Shown: positions 44,776 through 52,642 of the stretch, piece after piece
Layout of the letters: the number at the start of each line of letters is the position of its first letter
Position numbering within the stretch: the stretch's first letter is position 1
Source: DATMXS01 sp050260275
GTDB taxonomy: Bacteria > Acidobacteriota > Terriglobia > Bryobacterales > Bryobacteraceae
Direction: 5' to 3'
DNA length: 64,000 nucleotides
NCBI GenBank assembly: GCA_050260275.1
Contig: JBLNBX010000090.1
Span: forward strand, 1-64,000
Made by a program: the position numbers and the translations under genes
The notes under the pieces: generated by a model
The model's database searches: none
Seen by the model: the letters and a program-made list of their open reading frames with translations, nothing else
Told to the model about the DNA's origin: nothing

Positions 44776-46650
44776 ATGGTGATTTCCCCACCGGCCGCCA
44801 CAGCGCGAGCCGCCGAGTTCCGCGAACAGCTCACCAAGCGAGTGTTTGTCGCCGATGGCGCGATGGGTACGATGCTGTACTCGAAGGGCGTTTTCATCAA
44901 TCGCTGCTTCGATGAGCTGAACCTCTCCGCCCCCAACCTGGTCCGTGAGGTCCATGAGGAATACGTTCGCGCAGGAGCGGAGATCCTGGAAACGAATACC
45001 TTTGGCGCGAACCGTCCGCGCCTGGCCGCATTTGGGTTTGCCGAACGGCTGCGCGAGATCAATCATGCGGGCGTGAAGCTGGCGCGCGAGGTTGCCGGAG
45101 GCGCTTTCGTCGCGGGCTCCATTGGCCCGCTCGGGCTCCGCATCGAGCCGCTGGGCCCCACGTCGTTCGCAGAGGCCCGGGCTCACTTCGCCGAACAGGC
45201 GGAGGCGCTTCTGGAGGCCGGCGTCGATCTGCTCATCCTGGAGACGTTCGCCAACCTGAACGAGCTGCGGGAAGCGATCTTAGCCGCGCGAGAAGCCGCC
45301 GGTCAGGAGATGGTGATCGTCGCCCAGGTCACCATTGACGACTTCGGCAAGATGCCGGACGGCGCGGAGCCCGCCACGTTCACCGCGAAACTCGACGGGT
45401 GGCCTGTAGACGCGATCGGCCTCAACTGCTCGGCCGGCCCCAAAGTGATGCTCGAAACCATCGAGAGGATGGCCGCGCACACCACCAAGCCCCTCGTCGC
45501 AATGCCCAACGCGGGGCATCCGGCCCACATCGAGGGGCGCCAGATTTACCTCGGCTCTCCAGAGTACATGGCCCAGTACGCCCGGCGCTTTATTCACGCC
45601 GGCGTGCGGATCATCGGCGGTTGTTGCGGCACCACACCCGAGCACATTCGATTGATTCGCGCCGAGGTCCGTTCGCTGCGCCCGGGTGTTGGCCGGCCCG
45701 CGGCCACAGTCGAGGAGCCCGCCGTGAAGCCTGAGGCGCTCGAGCCCGTGCCGCTGGAGCGCAAGTCCAAGCTCGGCGAAAAACTCGCCGCCGGGCGCTT
45801 CGTCGCGTTCGTTGAGATACTGCCTCCTCATGGCGTTGACGCTTCGAAGGAGATCGCCGGCGCCAAGCTGTGCGCCGCTGCCGGCATCGACTGCATCAAC
45901 GTGCCCGATGGGCCCCGGGCCAGCGCCCGGATGAGCGCCCAGGTGGCTTGCCAGTTGATCCAGCGCGAGGCCGCGATCGAGCCCGTACTCCATTTCTGCT
46001 GCCGCGACCGCAACCTTCTCGGCATACAGTCGGAGCTGCTGGGCGCGCACGCGGCCGGAATCCGCAACCTGCTCTGCATCACCGGCGACCCGCCGCGCAT
46101 GGGCGCGTACCCGTCCGCCACTGCCGTTTTCGACGTCGACTCCATCGGCCTGGTGAACATCGTCAGCAACCTCAACCGCGGCCTGGATATCGGCGGAAAC
46201 CCCATGGGTTCGCAGACCGCGCTCGTCATCGGCGTCGGCGCGGATCCCGGCGCGCTCAATCTGGACGAGGAGATACGCCGCTTCGAATGGAAGGTGCAGG
46301 CCGGTGCGGAGTACGTCGTAACGCAGCCCGTTTTCGACATCCGGCTGCTCGAGCGTTTCCTGCGGCGCATCGAACATGTAAAGATTCCTGTGATCGCTGG
46401 CGTTTGGCCGCTCATCAGCTTCCGCAACGCGGAGTTCATGGTGAACGAGCTGCGCGTACCGGTGCCGAACGAAGCGCTGGAACGCATGAGGCGCGCGGCG
46501 ACCGCCGAACAGGCCCGTCGCGAGGGCGTGGCGATCGCGCGGGAGATGATAGGCCGGTTGCGGCCGATGGTGCAGGGAGTACAGCTTAGCGCGCCGTTCG
46601 GACGATACGCGATGGCGCTTGAGGTAGCGGAGGCAATCGGCGCGCGGTAG
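44776..46650 (+). CDS. Bifunctional homocysteine S-methyltransferase / methylenetetrahydrofolate reductase
   Basis: 624 residues from the ATG at 44776, 2 nt after the mutM stop. The N-terminal half (1-300) is a zinc homocysteine methyltransferase: VADGAMGTML, TNTFGANRPRL, zinc Cys in GLNCSAGP and the pair in IIGGCCGTTPEHI. The C-terminal half (about 330-624) is an FAD-dependent MTHFR-like domain with FVEILPP, LCITGDPPRMG and YVVTQPVFD. YitJ-type fusions make methyl-THF and use it in one chain. It couples folate and methionine metabolism. Confidence 0.93.
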   Translation: MVISPPAATARAAEFREQLTKRVFVADGAMGTMLYSKGVFINRCFDELNLSAPNLVREVHEEYVRAGAEILETNTFGANRPRLAAFGFAERLREINHAGVKLAREVAGGAFVAGSIGPLGLRIEPLGPTSFAEARAHFAEQAEALLEAGVDLLILETFANLNELREAILAAREAAGQEMVIVAQVTIDDFGKMPDGAEPATFTAKLDGWPVDAIGLNCSAGPKVMLETIERMAAHTTKPLVAMPNAGHPAHIEGRQIYLGSPEYMAQYARRFIHAGVRIIGGCCGTTPEHIRLIRAEVRSLRPGVGRPAATVEEPAVKPEALEPVPLERKSKLGEKLAAGRFVAFVEILPPHGVDASKEIAGAKLCAAAGIDCINVPDGPRASARMSAQVACQLIQREAAIEPVLHFCCRDRNLLGIQSELLGAHAAGIRNLLCITGDPPRMGAYPSATAVFDVDSIGLVNIVSNLNRGLDIGGNPMGSQTALVIGVGADPGALNLDEEIRRFEWKVQAGAEYVVTQPVFDIRLLERFLRRIEHVKIPVIAGVWPLISFRNAEFMVNELRVPVPNEALERMRRAATAEQARREGVAIAREMIGRLRPMVQGVQLSAPFGRYAMALEVAEAIGAR

Positions 46651-46677
46651 CACGCACGCGTTAGCCTGAACCCTTTC

Positions 46678-47328
46678 ATGCCCACTGACTTGATCGTCAT
46701 TGACGTTGAACAACCGGACGGCGCGGCGCTGGATCGTGCGGCCGAGGAGATTCGCCGCGGCAACGTCATCGCCATCCCGACCGACGCCCTTTACAGCCTT
46801 ATCGCAGATCCGTTCAACCTCAACGCGGTGGGCCGCGTATTCCGGGCAAAGGGGCGCGAAGAGCAGCGCTCGCTGCCGCTTCTCATTCCGGACCTCCTGA
46901 CAGCCGAGGAACTGGCGCGCGACATTCCCCAGCGCTTCTACGTTCTGGCCCGCCACTTCTGGCCCGGGCCGCTGGCGGTCATCGTACCCGCGTCCGCTAA
47001 GGTGCCGCTGAAGGTGACCGGCAACACCGGGAGGCTGGCGCTCAGGCAGCCGCGCTCGGCCGTGGCATGCGGCCTGCTTGAGCGGGTAGGGCATCCCCTC
47101 ATCGGCACCAGCGCCAATATCTCCGGACAACCGACGTGCCGCAGCGGTATAGAAGCGTTCGGCGTCCTCGATGGCCGCGTCAGCCTGGTGCTCGACGGCG
47201 GCGCAACCGCCGGCGCCGGCGCCACGACCATCGATATCACCGAGCCCATCTGGCGCGTGATCCGCGAAGGAGCCATTCCAGTGAAGGAGATAGCGGAGTG
47301 CCTCGGGGAGCCGGTGAACGGTAAGTAA
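46678..47328 (+). CDS. Threonylcarbamoyl-AMP synthase family (Sua5/YrdC)
   Basis: 216 residues. YrdC fold with the RNA/nucleotide-binding pattern RRGNVIAIPTDALYSLIADP, KGREEQRSLPLLI, FWPGPLAVIVPAS and GTSANISGQPT. The usual KxRp motif is read here as KGREEQRSLP. It makes the threonylcarbamoyl-AMP used for t6A37 in tRNA. A YciO-like paralogue of unknown function is an alternative. Confidence 0.88.
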   Translation: MPTDLIVIDVEQPDGAALDRAAEEIRRGNVIAIPTDALYSLIADPFNLNAVGRVFRAKGREEQRSLPLLIPDLLTAEELARDIPQRFYVLARHFWPGPLAVIVPASAKVPLKVTGNTGRLALRQPRSAVACGLLERVGHPLIGTSANISGQPTCRSGIEAFGVLDGRVSLVLDGGATAGAGATTIDITEPIWRVIREGAIPVKEIAECLGEPVNGK

Positions 47329-47439
47329 CGTGGCCTGCTGGAGTTAGCCGTCGCCCGTTCATCTACATCGGCAAGGCGCTCCCGATAGCACTGGAAAGCG
47401 CTCTCGTGTTAGCATTCGGTTGGAGCGTATTCGCCAGGC

Positions 47440-47612
47440 AAACGGTTCGGTCTCCCATAAAATTGATCCGATGTCAATGTCATGGGGATCCGGCTCGTTG
47501 TATAGCGCCGGTGAGCAGGCTCGGGTCCGGAATCGGGCGGCGAGAAGCCTGAAGGCGCTCGGAGGATCCCCCCCTGTTGAGTACAGGGGTCAATGACGGA
47601 GCCCGGCAGATG
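47440..47612 (+). ncRNA. ssrS: 6S RNA
   Basis: The 6S core motif is plain: GGTGAGCAGGCTCGG at 47510 and GCGAGAAGCCTGAAGGC at 47540 match the conserved GGUGAGCA-x-GCUCGG and GAGAAGCCU-x-AA blocks of bacterial 6S RNA. The fold fits. The apical stem is GGGGATCC (47484-47491) / GGATCCCC (47564-47571), with nested AGCGCC/GGCGCT and CAGGCT/AGCCTG. A central bubble carries a 3'-side hairpin CCCCTGT-TGAGT-ACAGGGG (47571-47589). The closing stem pairs 47448-47455 with 47598-47605 and ATTGA with TCAAT. It inhibits sigma70 RNA polymerase. Ends are approximate. It lies just before ymdB. Confidence 0.87.
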
Positions 47613-47676
47613 CTCAGCGGTTGCGCTCCTCCTTCCTCCGCTGGGCGTATCATTCCCGCGGACGACACCTGATCGG

Positions 47677-48459
47677 ATGAGAATTCTCTTCATTGGGGAC
47701 ATATTCGCCTCCCCCGGGCGCCGTATCATCGCCGAGTCCCTGTCCGGGCTGATCTCCTCCGAGCGCATCGACCTCGTCGTCGCCAACGGAGAGAATGCTG
47801 CGGGAGGTTTCGGAATCACGCCAGCCATCGCCGACGAGCTGTTCGCGATGGGCATCGATGTGCTCACCAGCGGCAACCATATCTGGGACAAGAAGGAGAC
47901 CTTCGATTTTCTCGATCGCGAACCCCGCCTGCTGCGTCCGGCAAACTATCCTGGCAACCTGCCCGGACGCGGCGTTCACACCGGACGCGCCCGGAACGGC
48001 GTCGAGGTGGCCGTTATTAACTTGCAGGGGCGCACGCACATGCTGGCCATCGATTGCCCGTTCCGGAAGGCTGACGACATACTGGCCGCGCTCGATCCCT
48101 CGGTGAAAGTTCGCCTGGTTGACTTCCACGCCGAGATCACCAGCGAGAAGATGGCCCTGGGATGGTATCTCGACGGGCGCGTTTCGGCCGTGATCGGCAC
48201 GCACACGCACATCCCCACCGCCGACGCCCGCATACTGCCCGCTGGTACGGCATATCAGACCGACGCTGGGATGACGGGCCCCTACGACTCCGTCATCGGC
48301 GTGGAGACCGGCATCATCCTGCGGCGGTTCCTAACCGGCTTGCCCGTGAGGATGGAACCGGCCAAAGGTAGGGTAGAATTGCATTCTGTAGTTCTGGAAG
48401 TGGATGAGAAAACTGGGCGTGCCGTGTCTATTCGCCCCCTTGTAGTCGCTCGCGACTGA
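47677..48459 (+). CDS. ymdB: YmdB-like metallophosphoesterase (TIGR00282)
   Basis: 260 residues from the ATG at 47677. Di-iron or di-manganese phosphodiesterase: FIGDIFASPGRR (Asp), VANGENAAGG (Asn/Glu), TSGNHIWDKKE (His), VDFHAEITSEKMALG, and GTHTHIPTADARI with DAGMTG. The Bacillus protein cleaves cyclic 2',3'/3',5' nucleotides and affects biofilm and RNase Y functions. No RNase Y gene is adjacent, but a 6S RNA precedes it. A GGDEF protein follows after 7 nt, probably co-transcribed. Confidence 0.93.
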   Translation: MRILFIGDIFASPGRRIIAESLSGLISSERIDLVVANGENAAGGFGITPAIADELFAMGIDVLTSGNHIWDKKETFDFLDREPRLLRPANYPGNLPGRGVHTGRARNGVEVAVINLQGRTHMLAIDCPFRKADDILAALDPSVKVRLVDFHAEITSEKMALGWYLDGRVSAVIGTHTHIPTADARILPAGTAYQTDAGMTGPYDSVIGVETGIILRRFLTGLPVRMEPAKGRVELHSVVLEVDEKTGRAVSIRPLVVARD

Positions 48460-48466
48460 GGCGCTG

Positions 48467-49258
48467 ATGGCCCCTTGGGTACTACCGCTTGCCGTTGAGC
48501 TTCTGATGACGCTGCTGTTTTGCGGCGTGCTCTTCTCGCTCCGGCAATCGCTCACCAGGGCCAGCGTGGTCATGTGGATCGGGCTGTGGCTCGTCCGCGG
48601 CGCCGGAACGCTGTATATCACACAGTATTTCGTCGGGTCTGACCGCGGTTTAGGCCTGCTCTACTCGCCCATTCAGGTTGCCTTCGCCATGGCCCTCGTG
48701 GCCATAGCCGCGCGCCTCGAAAGCCAGAAGCGCCAGTTGAAATCGCTCAATCTGGAGCTGGAGCGGCTGCGCAAGGCCACGGCGAGCCAGATGGACACCG
48801 ATCCGCTCACGGGCCTGCTCAACCGTTCCGCGCTCGACCGCTGGATCGAGAACGAAAGCGACTTCTCGGGCATCGTTGTCGTCTGCGACATGGATGACTT
48901 CAAGCGTCTCAACGACCAGTACGGCCACCTCGTCGGAGATGAAATACTCCACGGCGTGGGCAAGCTGGTGCGCAACTCCATCCGCGAGAGCGACCGCGCC
49001 TTCCGCTGGGGCGGGGACGAGTTCGTCATCTTCTTCCGGAACCAGGATGCCGGCCTGGTTGAAAACCGCATGCGCTCCATCGAGGAACGCCTCTCGCGGT
49101 TCCAGATCCGCGAACACGGCCCGTTGAGCGTGCATCTGAGCTGGGGCGTCGTGGAGACCGGCGCCGGCGTGAGTCTGCGCGAGACTCTGGCGGCCGCTGA
49201 CCAGCGTATGTACGATAGCAAGCGCAAGCGGCGCGCAGCCGGACGGACCACCGCCTGA
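48467..49258 (+). CDS. Membrane-anchored diguanylate cyclase
   Basis: 263 residues. Two or three N-terminal membrane helices (to about 82), a short coiled linker ESQKRQLKSLNLELERLR, then a GGDEF domain. Start DPLTGLLNRSAL, metal site CDMDDFKRLND, active motif RWGGDEFVIF (182-186). The inhibitory I-site RESD (173-176) sits exactly five residues before GGDEF, so product feedback is expected. It makes c-di-GMP at the membrane; the sensory part is minimal. Directly follows ymdB. Confidence 0.94.
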   Translation: MAPWVLPLAVELLMTLLFCGVLFSLRQSLTRASVVMWIGLWLVRGAGTLYITQYFVGSDRGLGLLYSPIQVAFAMALVAIAARLESQKRQLKSLNLELERLRKATASQMDTDPLTGLLNRSALDRWIENESDFSGIVVVCDMDDFKRLNDQYGHLVGDEILHGVGKLVRNSIRESDRAFRWGGDEFVIFFRNQDAGLVENRMRSIEERLSRFQIREHGPLSVHLSWGVVETGAGVSLRETLAAADQRMYDSKRKRRAAGRTTA

Positions 49259-49311
49259 GCCCTGTTCCCCACCGCGCCCCTCCGCCGGGGTTAGAATAGC
49301 CCTTTACTACG

Positions 49312-50661
49312 ATGTCTGAAAATACGAAATACCTCCTTCCCGACAGCGCTATCCCGTCGTGCTGGGTCAACGTTCTGCCCTGCCTCAAACAGCCCTTGGA
49401 TCCGCCGCTCGATCCGCAAACGCGCCAGCCGATCAGCCCCGGCGCGCTGGCAGCCATTTTCCCCGAGGCGCTGCTTGAACAGGAGTTCTCGCCGAAACCC
49501 CTTATCGACATTCCCGGCGAGGTGATAGACATCTACAAGCTCTGGCGGCCGACCCCGCTCATCCGCGCGCGCCGTCTGGAGAAGGCGCTCGATACGCCCG
49601 CGCACATCTATTTCAAGTACGAGGGTGTCAGCCCCGCTGGCAGCCATAAGCCCAATACGGCAGTGCCGCAGGCCTACTACAACAAGAAGGCCGGCATCAA
49701 GCGTCTGTCCACCGAGACCGGCGCGGGCCAATGGGGCAGCGCGCTATCGCTCGCCTGCCGCATGTTCGGCTTGCAGTGCACCGTCTACATGGTGCGCGTG
49801 AGCTACGACCAGAAGCCCTACAGGCGCATGATGATGAATACCTGGGGCGCCGAAGTTTTTGCGAGCCCGTCGGACCACACCGCCGCCGGCCGCGCCGTGC
49901 TCGCCGCTCATCCCGACTCGCCTGGAAGCCTGGGCATCGCCATCAGCGAAGCCGTCGAGGACGCCGTCGCTCACTCCGACACGAACTATGCGCTCGGCAG
50001 CGTGTTGAACCACGTCATGCTGCACCAGACGGTCATCGGACAGGAAGCGAAACTGCAGATGCAGGCCGCCGGCGAGAGCCCGGATGTTGTCGTGGGCTGC
50101 TTCGGGGGAGGCAGCAACTTCGCTGGCCTCGCGCTGCCGTATGTAGAGGACCGCATGAACGGCGCCGGCGTGCGTTTGCTCGCGGTCGAGCCCGCCGCGT
50201 GTCCCACGCTCACCAAAGGGGTCTTCGCATACGACTTCGGCGACCTCGCCAAACTTACCCCGCTGCTGAAGATGTTCACGCTCGGCCACGATTTCGTGCC
50301 GCCCGGAATTCACGCCGGCGGGTTGCGCTACCATGGCGCGTCGCCGATCTTGAGTCAACTGCTGAAGGACGGTGTCATCGAAGCGAAGTCGGTGAAGCAG
50401 CTTCCGGTGTTCGATGCGGCCGTGAAGTTCGCCCAGTGCGAGGGCATCCTGCCCGCGCCAGAATCGGCGCACGCCATCCGCGCCGTGATCGAAGAGGCCG
50501 AGCAGGCCCGTGAAGAAGGCCGCCCGCGCACCATCCTGTTCTGTCTCAGCGGGCACGGGCACTTCGACCTCAGCGCGTACGACGCCTATCTCTCCGGCCG
50601 TTTGCAGGATTACGAGTACCCCGGCCGCGAGATCAAAGAAGCTATGGACGCGCTGCCGTAG
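49312..50661 (+). CDS. Tryptophan synthase beta chain, TrpB2 type
   Basis: 449 residues, longer than the roughly 400 of canonical TrpB. PLP lysine in AGSHKPNTAVPQAYY, substrate loop ETGAGQWGSALS, phosphate loop GCFGGGSNFAG, late LPAPESAHAI and SGHGHFDLSAYD. The N-terminal extension and the QWGSALSLA variant are features of TrpB2 enzymes, which often act without TrpA and condense indole or other nucleophiles with serine. No trpA is adjacent. The gene stands alone. Confidence 0.9.
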   Translation: MSENTKYLLPDSAIPSCWVNVLPCLKQPLDPPLDPQTRQPISPGALAAIFPEALLEQEFSPKPLIDIPGEVIDIYKLWRPTPLIRARRLEKALDTPAHIYFKYEGVSPAGSHKPNTAVPQAYYNKKAGIKRLSTETGAGQWGSALSLACRMFGLQCTVYMVRVSYDQKPYRRMMMNTWGAEVFASPSDHTAAGRAVLAAHPDSPGSLGIAISEAVEDAVAHSDTNYALGSVLNHVMLHQTVIGQEAKLQMQAAGESPDVVVGCFGGGSNFAGLALPYVEDRMNGAGVRLLAVEPAACPTLTKGVFAYDFGDLAKLTPLLKMFTLGHDFVPPGIHAGGLRYHGASPILSQLLKDGVIEAKSVKQLPVFDAAVKFAQCEGILPAPESAHAIRAVIEEAEQAREEGRPRTILFCLSGHGHFDLSAYDAYLSGRLQDYEYPGREIKEAMDALP

Positions 50662-50709
50662 CGTAGGCCGCGCCGCTATGCCGGGCAAGCCTCGCAGCGG
50701 GAGGGCCTC

Positions 50710-52521
50710 TCAGCTCCCGGACTCCACGCCGGGCCTGTAGAAGCCCGCTATCCGCCGCGCGGCCGCCGGGCCGACAGCCGCCGCAAGCTGCTCCTCGGAA
50801 GCCTGCCGCACGCCCTCGACGCTTCCGAAGCTTTCCAGCAGCCTGCGCACGGTCTTCGGGCCGACGCCCGGCACTTTGTCCAGCTCCGACGTCAGGCGTG
50901 CCGCCGCTCGCCGAGAGCGGTGGAACGTTACGGCAAAGCGGTGCGCCTCGTCGCGAACGCTTTGTATGAGGTGCAGCACCGGAGAGAACCGGTCGAGCAC
51001 GACCGGTTCCTCCTCCTGCCCCGAAACGTAGATCCACTCCTCCCGTTTCGCGATGGATGCCAGCGGCTGGTCCGTGATGCCAAGAGCCTCGAGCGCTTCT
51101 TCCGCCGCGTGCAACTGTCCGAGGCCGCCGTCCACCAGCACCAGACTGGGAAACGGCTTGCCCTCGGCCTTCAGCCGGCCATAGCGGCGCGTGATCACCT
51201 CGCGCATGCAGGCGAAGTCGTCATTTCCCGGAACATCGCGGATGATGAACTTGCGGTAGTCCGATTTCTTCATCCGCCCGTCTTCCCACACCACCATGCT
51301 GGCGACCTTATCTGTTCCCTGCGTGTGCGAGATATCGAAGCACTCGATGCGCTTCGGCGGCTCTTCCACGCCGAGGATCTCCTGCAATCCCTCCGCGATT
51401 GCCGCCGCCGAGGGCTTCATCACACGGAAGCGCTGGTCGAAGCTGTGCTTTGCGTTGGTCGCGGCTAGCGCGAGCATGGCTTTTTTCTGCCCGCGCTGCG
51501 GAGTGTGTATCTCCACCTTGCGGCCTCGCCGCTCGCTGAGGACCTCCTCGAGCAGCTCGCGGTCCTCGAACTCCACCGGCACGTGAATCAGGGCGGGAAC
51601 GTACTGCGTGTCGAGGTAGAACTGCTTCAGCAGGGTTTCGGCGAAGCCGGCGGGGTCGAACTCGTGCGCGTCCTCCCAGAAGAACTCGCGGCGGTCCACG
51701 ACGCGGCCGTTGCGCAGGTGGAACACGTTCGCCGCCACCAGCGGCGGCTCGGCGTAGAAGCCGAAGATGTCGATGTCGTCTCCGGACGCCGCGGCCATCT
51801 TCTGCCGCTGCTCCATCTCCTCCACCGTCGAGATAGCGTCGCGCAGCACCGCGGCCTGTTCGAACCGCATCTCTTCCGATGCCTGCTCCATGTGGCCGCG
51901 CAGCTCGGAGATCAACTCTCGGTGGCGGCCGTCGAGGAACATGCGCACCTCGCGGACGGCGCGCGCGTACTCCTCGTCCGTCGTGAGCCCCTCCGCGCAC
52001 GGCCCGTGGCAGCGGTGTATGTGGTATTGCAGGCAGGGCTGGGGGCGCCGGCGCGTCAGGTCCGCCTTGCACGATGGCACTCCGAAGAAGCGGTGGATGA
52101 AGTGCACGAGCCGGTACGCCAGGTTGGCGGGGAAGTACGGCCCGAAGTACGTTGCGCCGTCGCGGTTCAGCCGCCTGGTGACGAACACGCGCGGATACTT
52201 CTCGTTCGTCAGCTTTATGTACGGGAAGGTCTTGTCATCGCGGAGCAGGACGTTGAAGCGCGGCCTGTACTGCTTGATGAGGTTGTTCTCGAGCGCCAGC
52301 GCTTCCTTTTCGTTATCGACCAGTATGTAGTCGATGTCGCGCGCTTCCGAGATCAGGCTGCCTGTTTTCGGCTGGGCCAGGTTGTCCTGAAGAAAGTAGC
52401 TGCGCACGCGGCTGCGCAGGTTTTTCGCCTTGCCGACGTAAAGCACCCGGCCCGCGTCGTCTTTGTACAGGTACACTCCGGGCGCTTGCGGTAAACCTGC
52501 TGCTTTTTCTCGGAGATCCAC
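50710..52521 (-). CDS. uvrC: Excinuclease ABC subunit C
   Basis: 603 residues. N-terminal GIY-YIG nuclease (PQAPGVYLYKDDAGRVLYVGKAKNLR) makes the 3' incision. A Cys-containing middle segment (PCLQYHIHRCHGPC) and a UVR domain with EQASEEMRFEQAAVLRD bind UvrB. The C-terminal RNase H-like domain has ECFDISHTQG and VLVDGGLGQL for the 5' cut, and a helix-hairpin-helix pair ends the protein (VPGVGPKTVRRLLESFGS). Complete in length. Confidence 0.97.
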   Translation of the reverse strand: MDLREKAAGLPQAPGVYLYKDDAGRVLYVGKAKNLRSRVRSYFLQDNLAQPKTGSLISEARDIDYILVDNEKEALALENNLIKQYRPRFNVLLRDDKTFPYIKLTNEKYPRVFVTRRLNRDGATYFGPYFPANLAYRLVHFIHRFFGVPSCKADLTRRRPQPCLQYHIHRCHGPCAEGLTTDEEYARAVREVRMFLDGRHRELISELRGHMEQASEEMRFEQAAVLRDAISTVEEMEQRQKMAAASGDDIDIFGFYAEPPLVAANVFHLRNGRVVDRREFFWEDAHEFDPAGFAETLLKQFYLDTQYVPALIHVPVEFEDRELLEEVLSERRGRKVEIHTPQRGQKKAMLALAATNAKHSFDQRFRVMKPSAAAIAEGLQEILGVEEPPKRIECFDISHTQGTDKVASMVVWEDGRMKKSDYRKFIIRDVPGNDDFACMREVITRRYGRLKAEGKPFPSLVLVDGGLGQLHAAEEALEALGITDQPLASIAKREEWIYVSGQEEEPVVLDRFSPVLHLIQSVRDEAHRFAVTFHRSRRAAARLTSELDKVPGVGPKTVRRLLESFGSVEGVRQASEEQLAAAVGPAAARRIAGFYRPGVESGS

Positions 52522-52642
52522 GGGAAACTGCTCCGAATCCGCCGTGCGGCTTTCTTCCGGACGGGGGCCGCGCGCCGAAAGTGTCGCCCGCGGCTTTCGA
52601 TACTTTTAGTGTGCCACAAGCCTCGACTTGCGGATCACTCGC

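Noticed and set aside
45280..47130. 616-codon minus-strand frame opposite the methyltransferase/MTHFR gene
   Set aside because: Long antisense frames are expected at this GC content. The plus strand carries clear catalytic motifs throughout.
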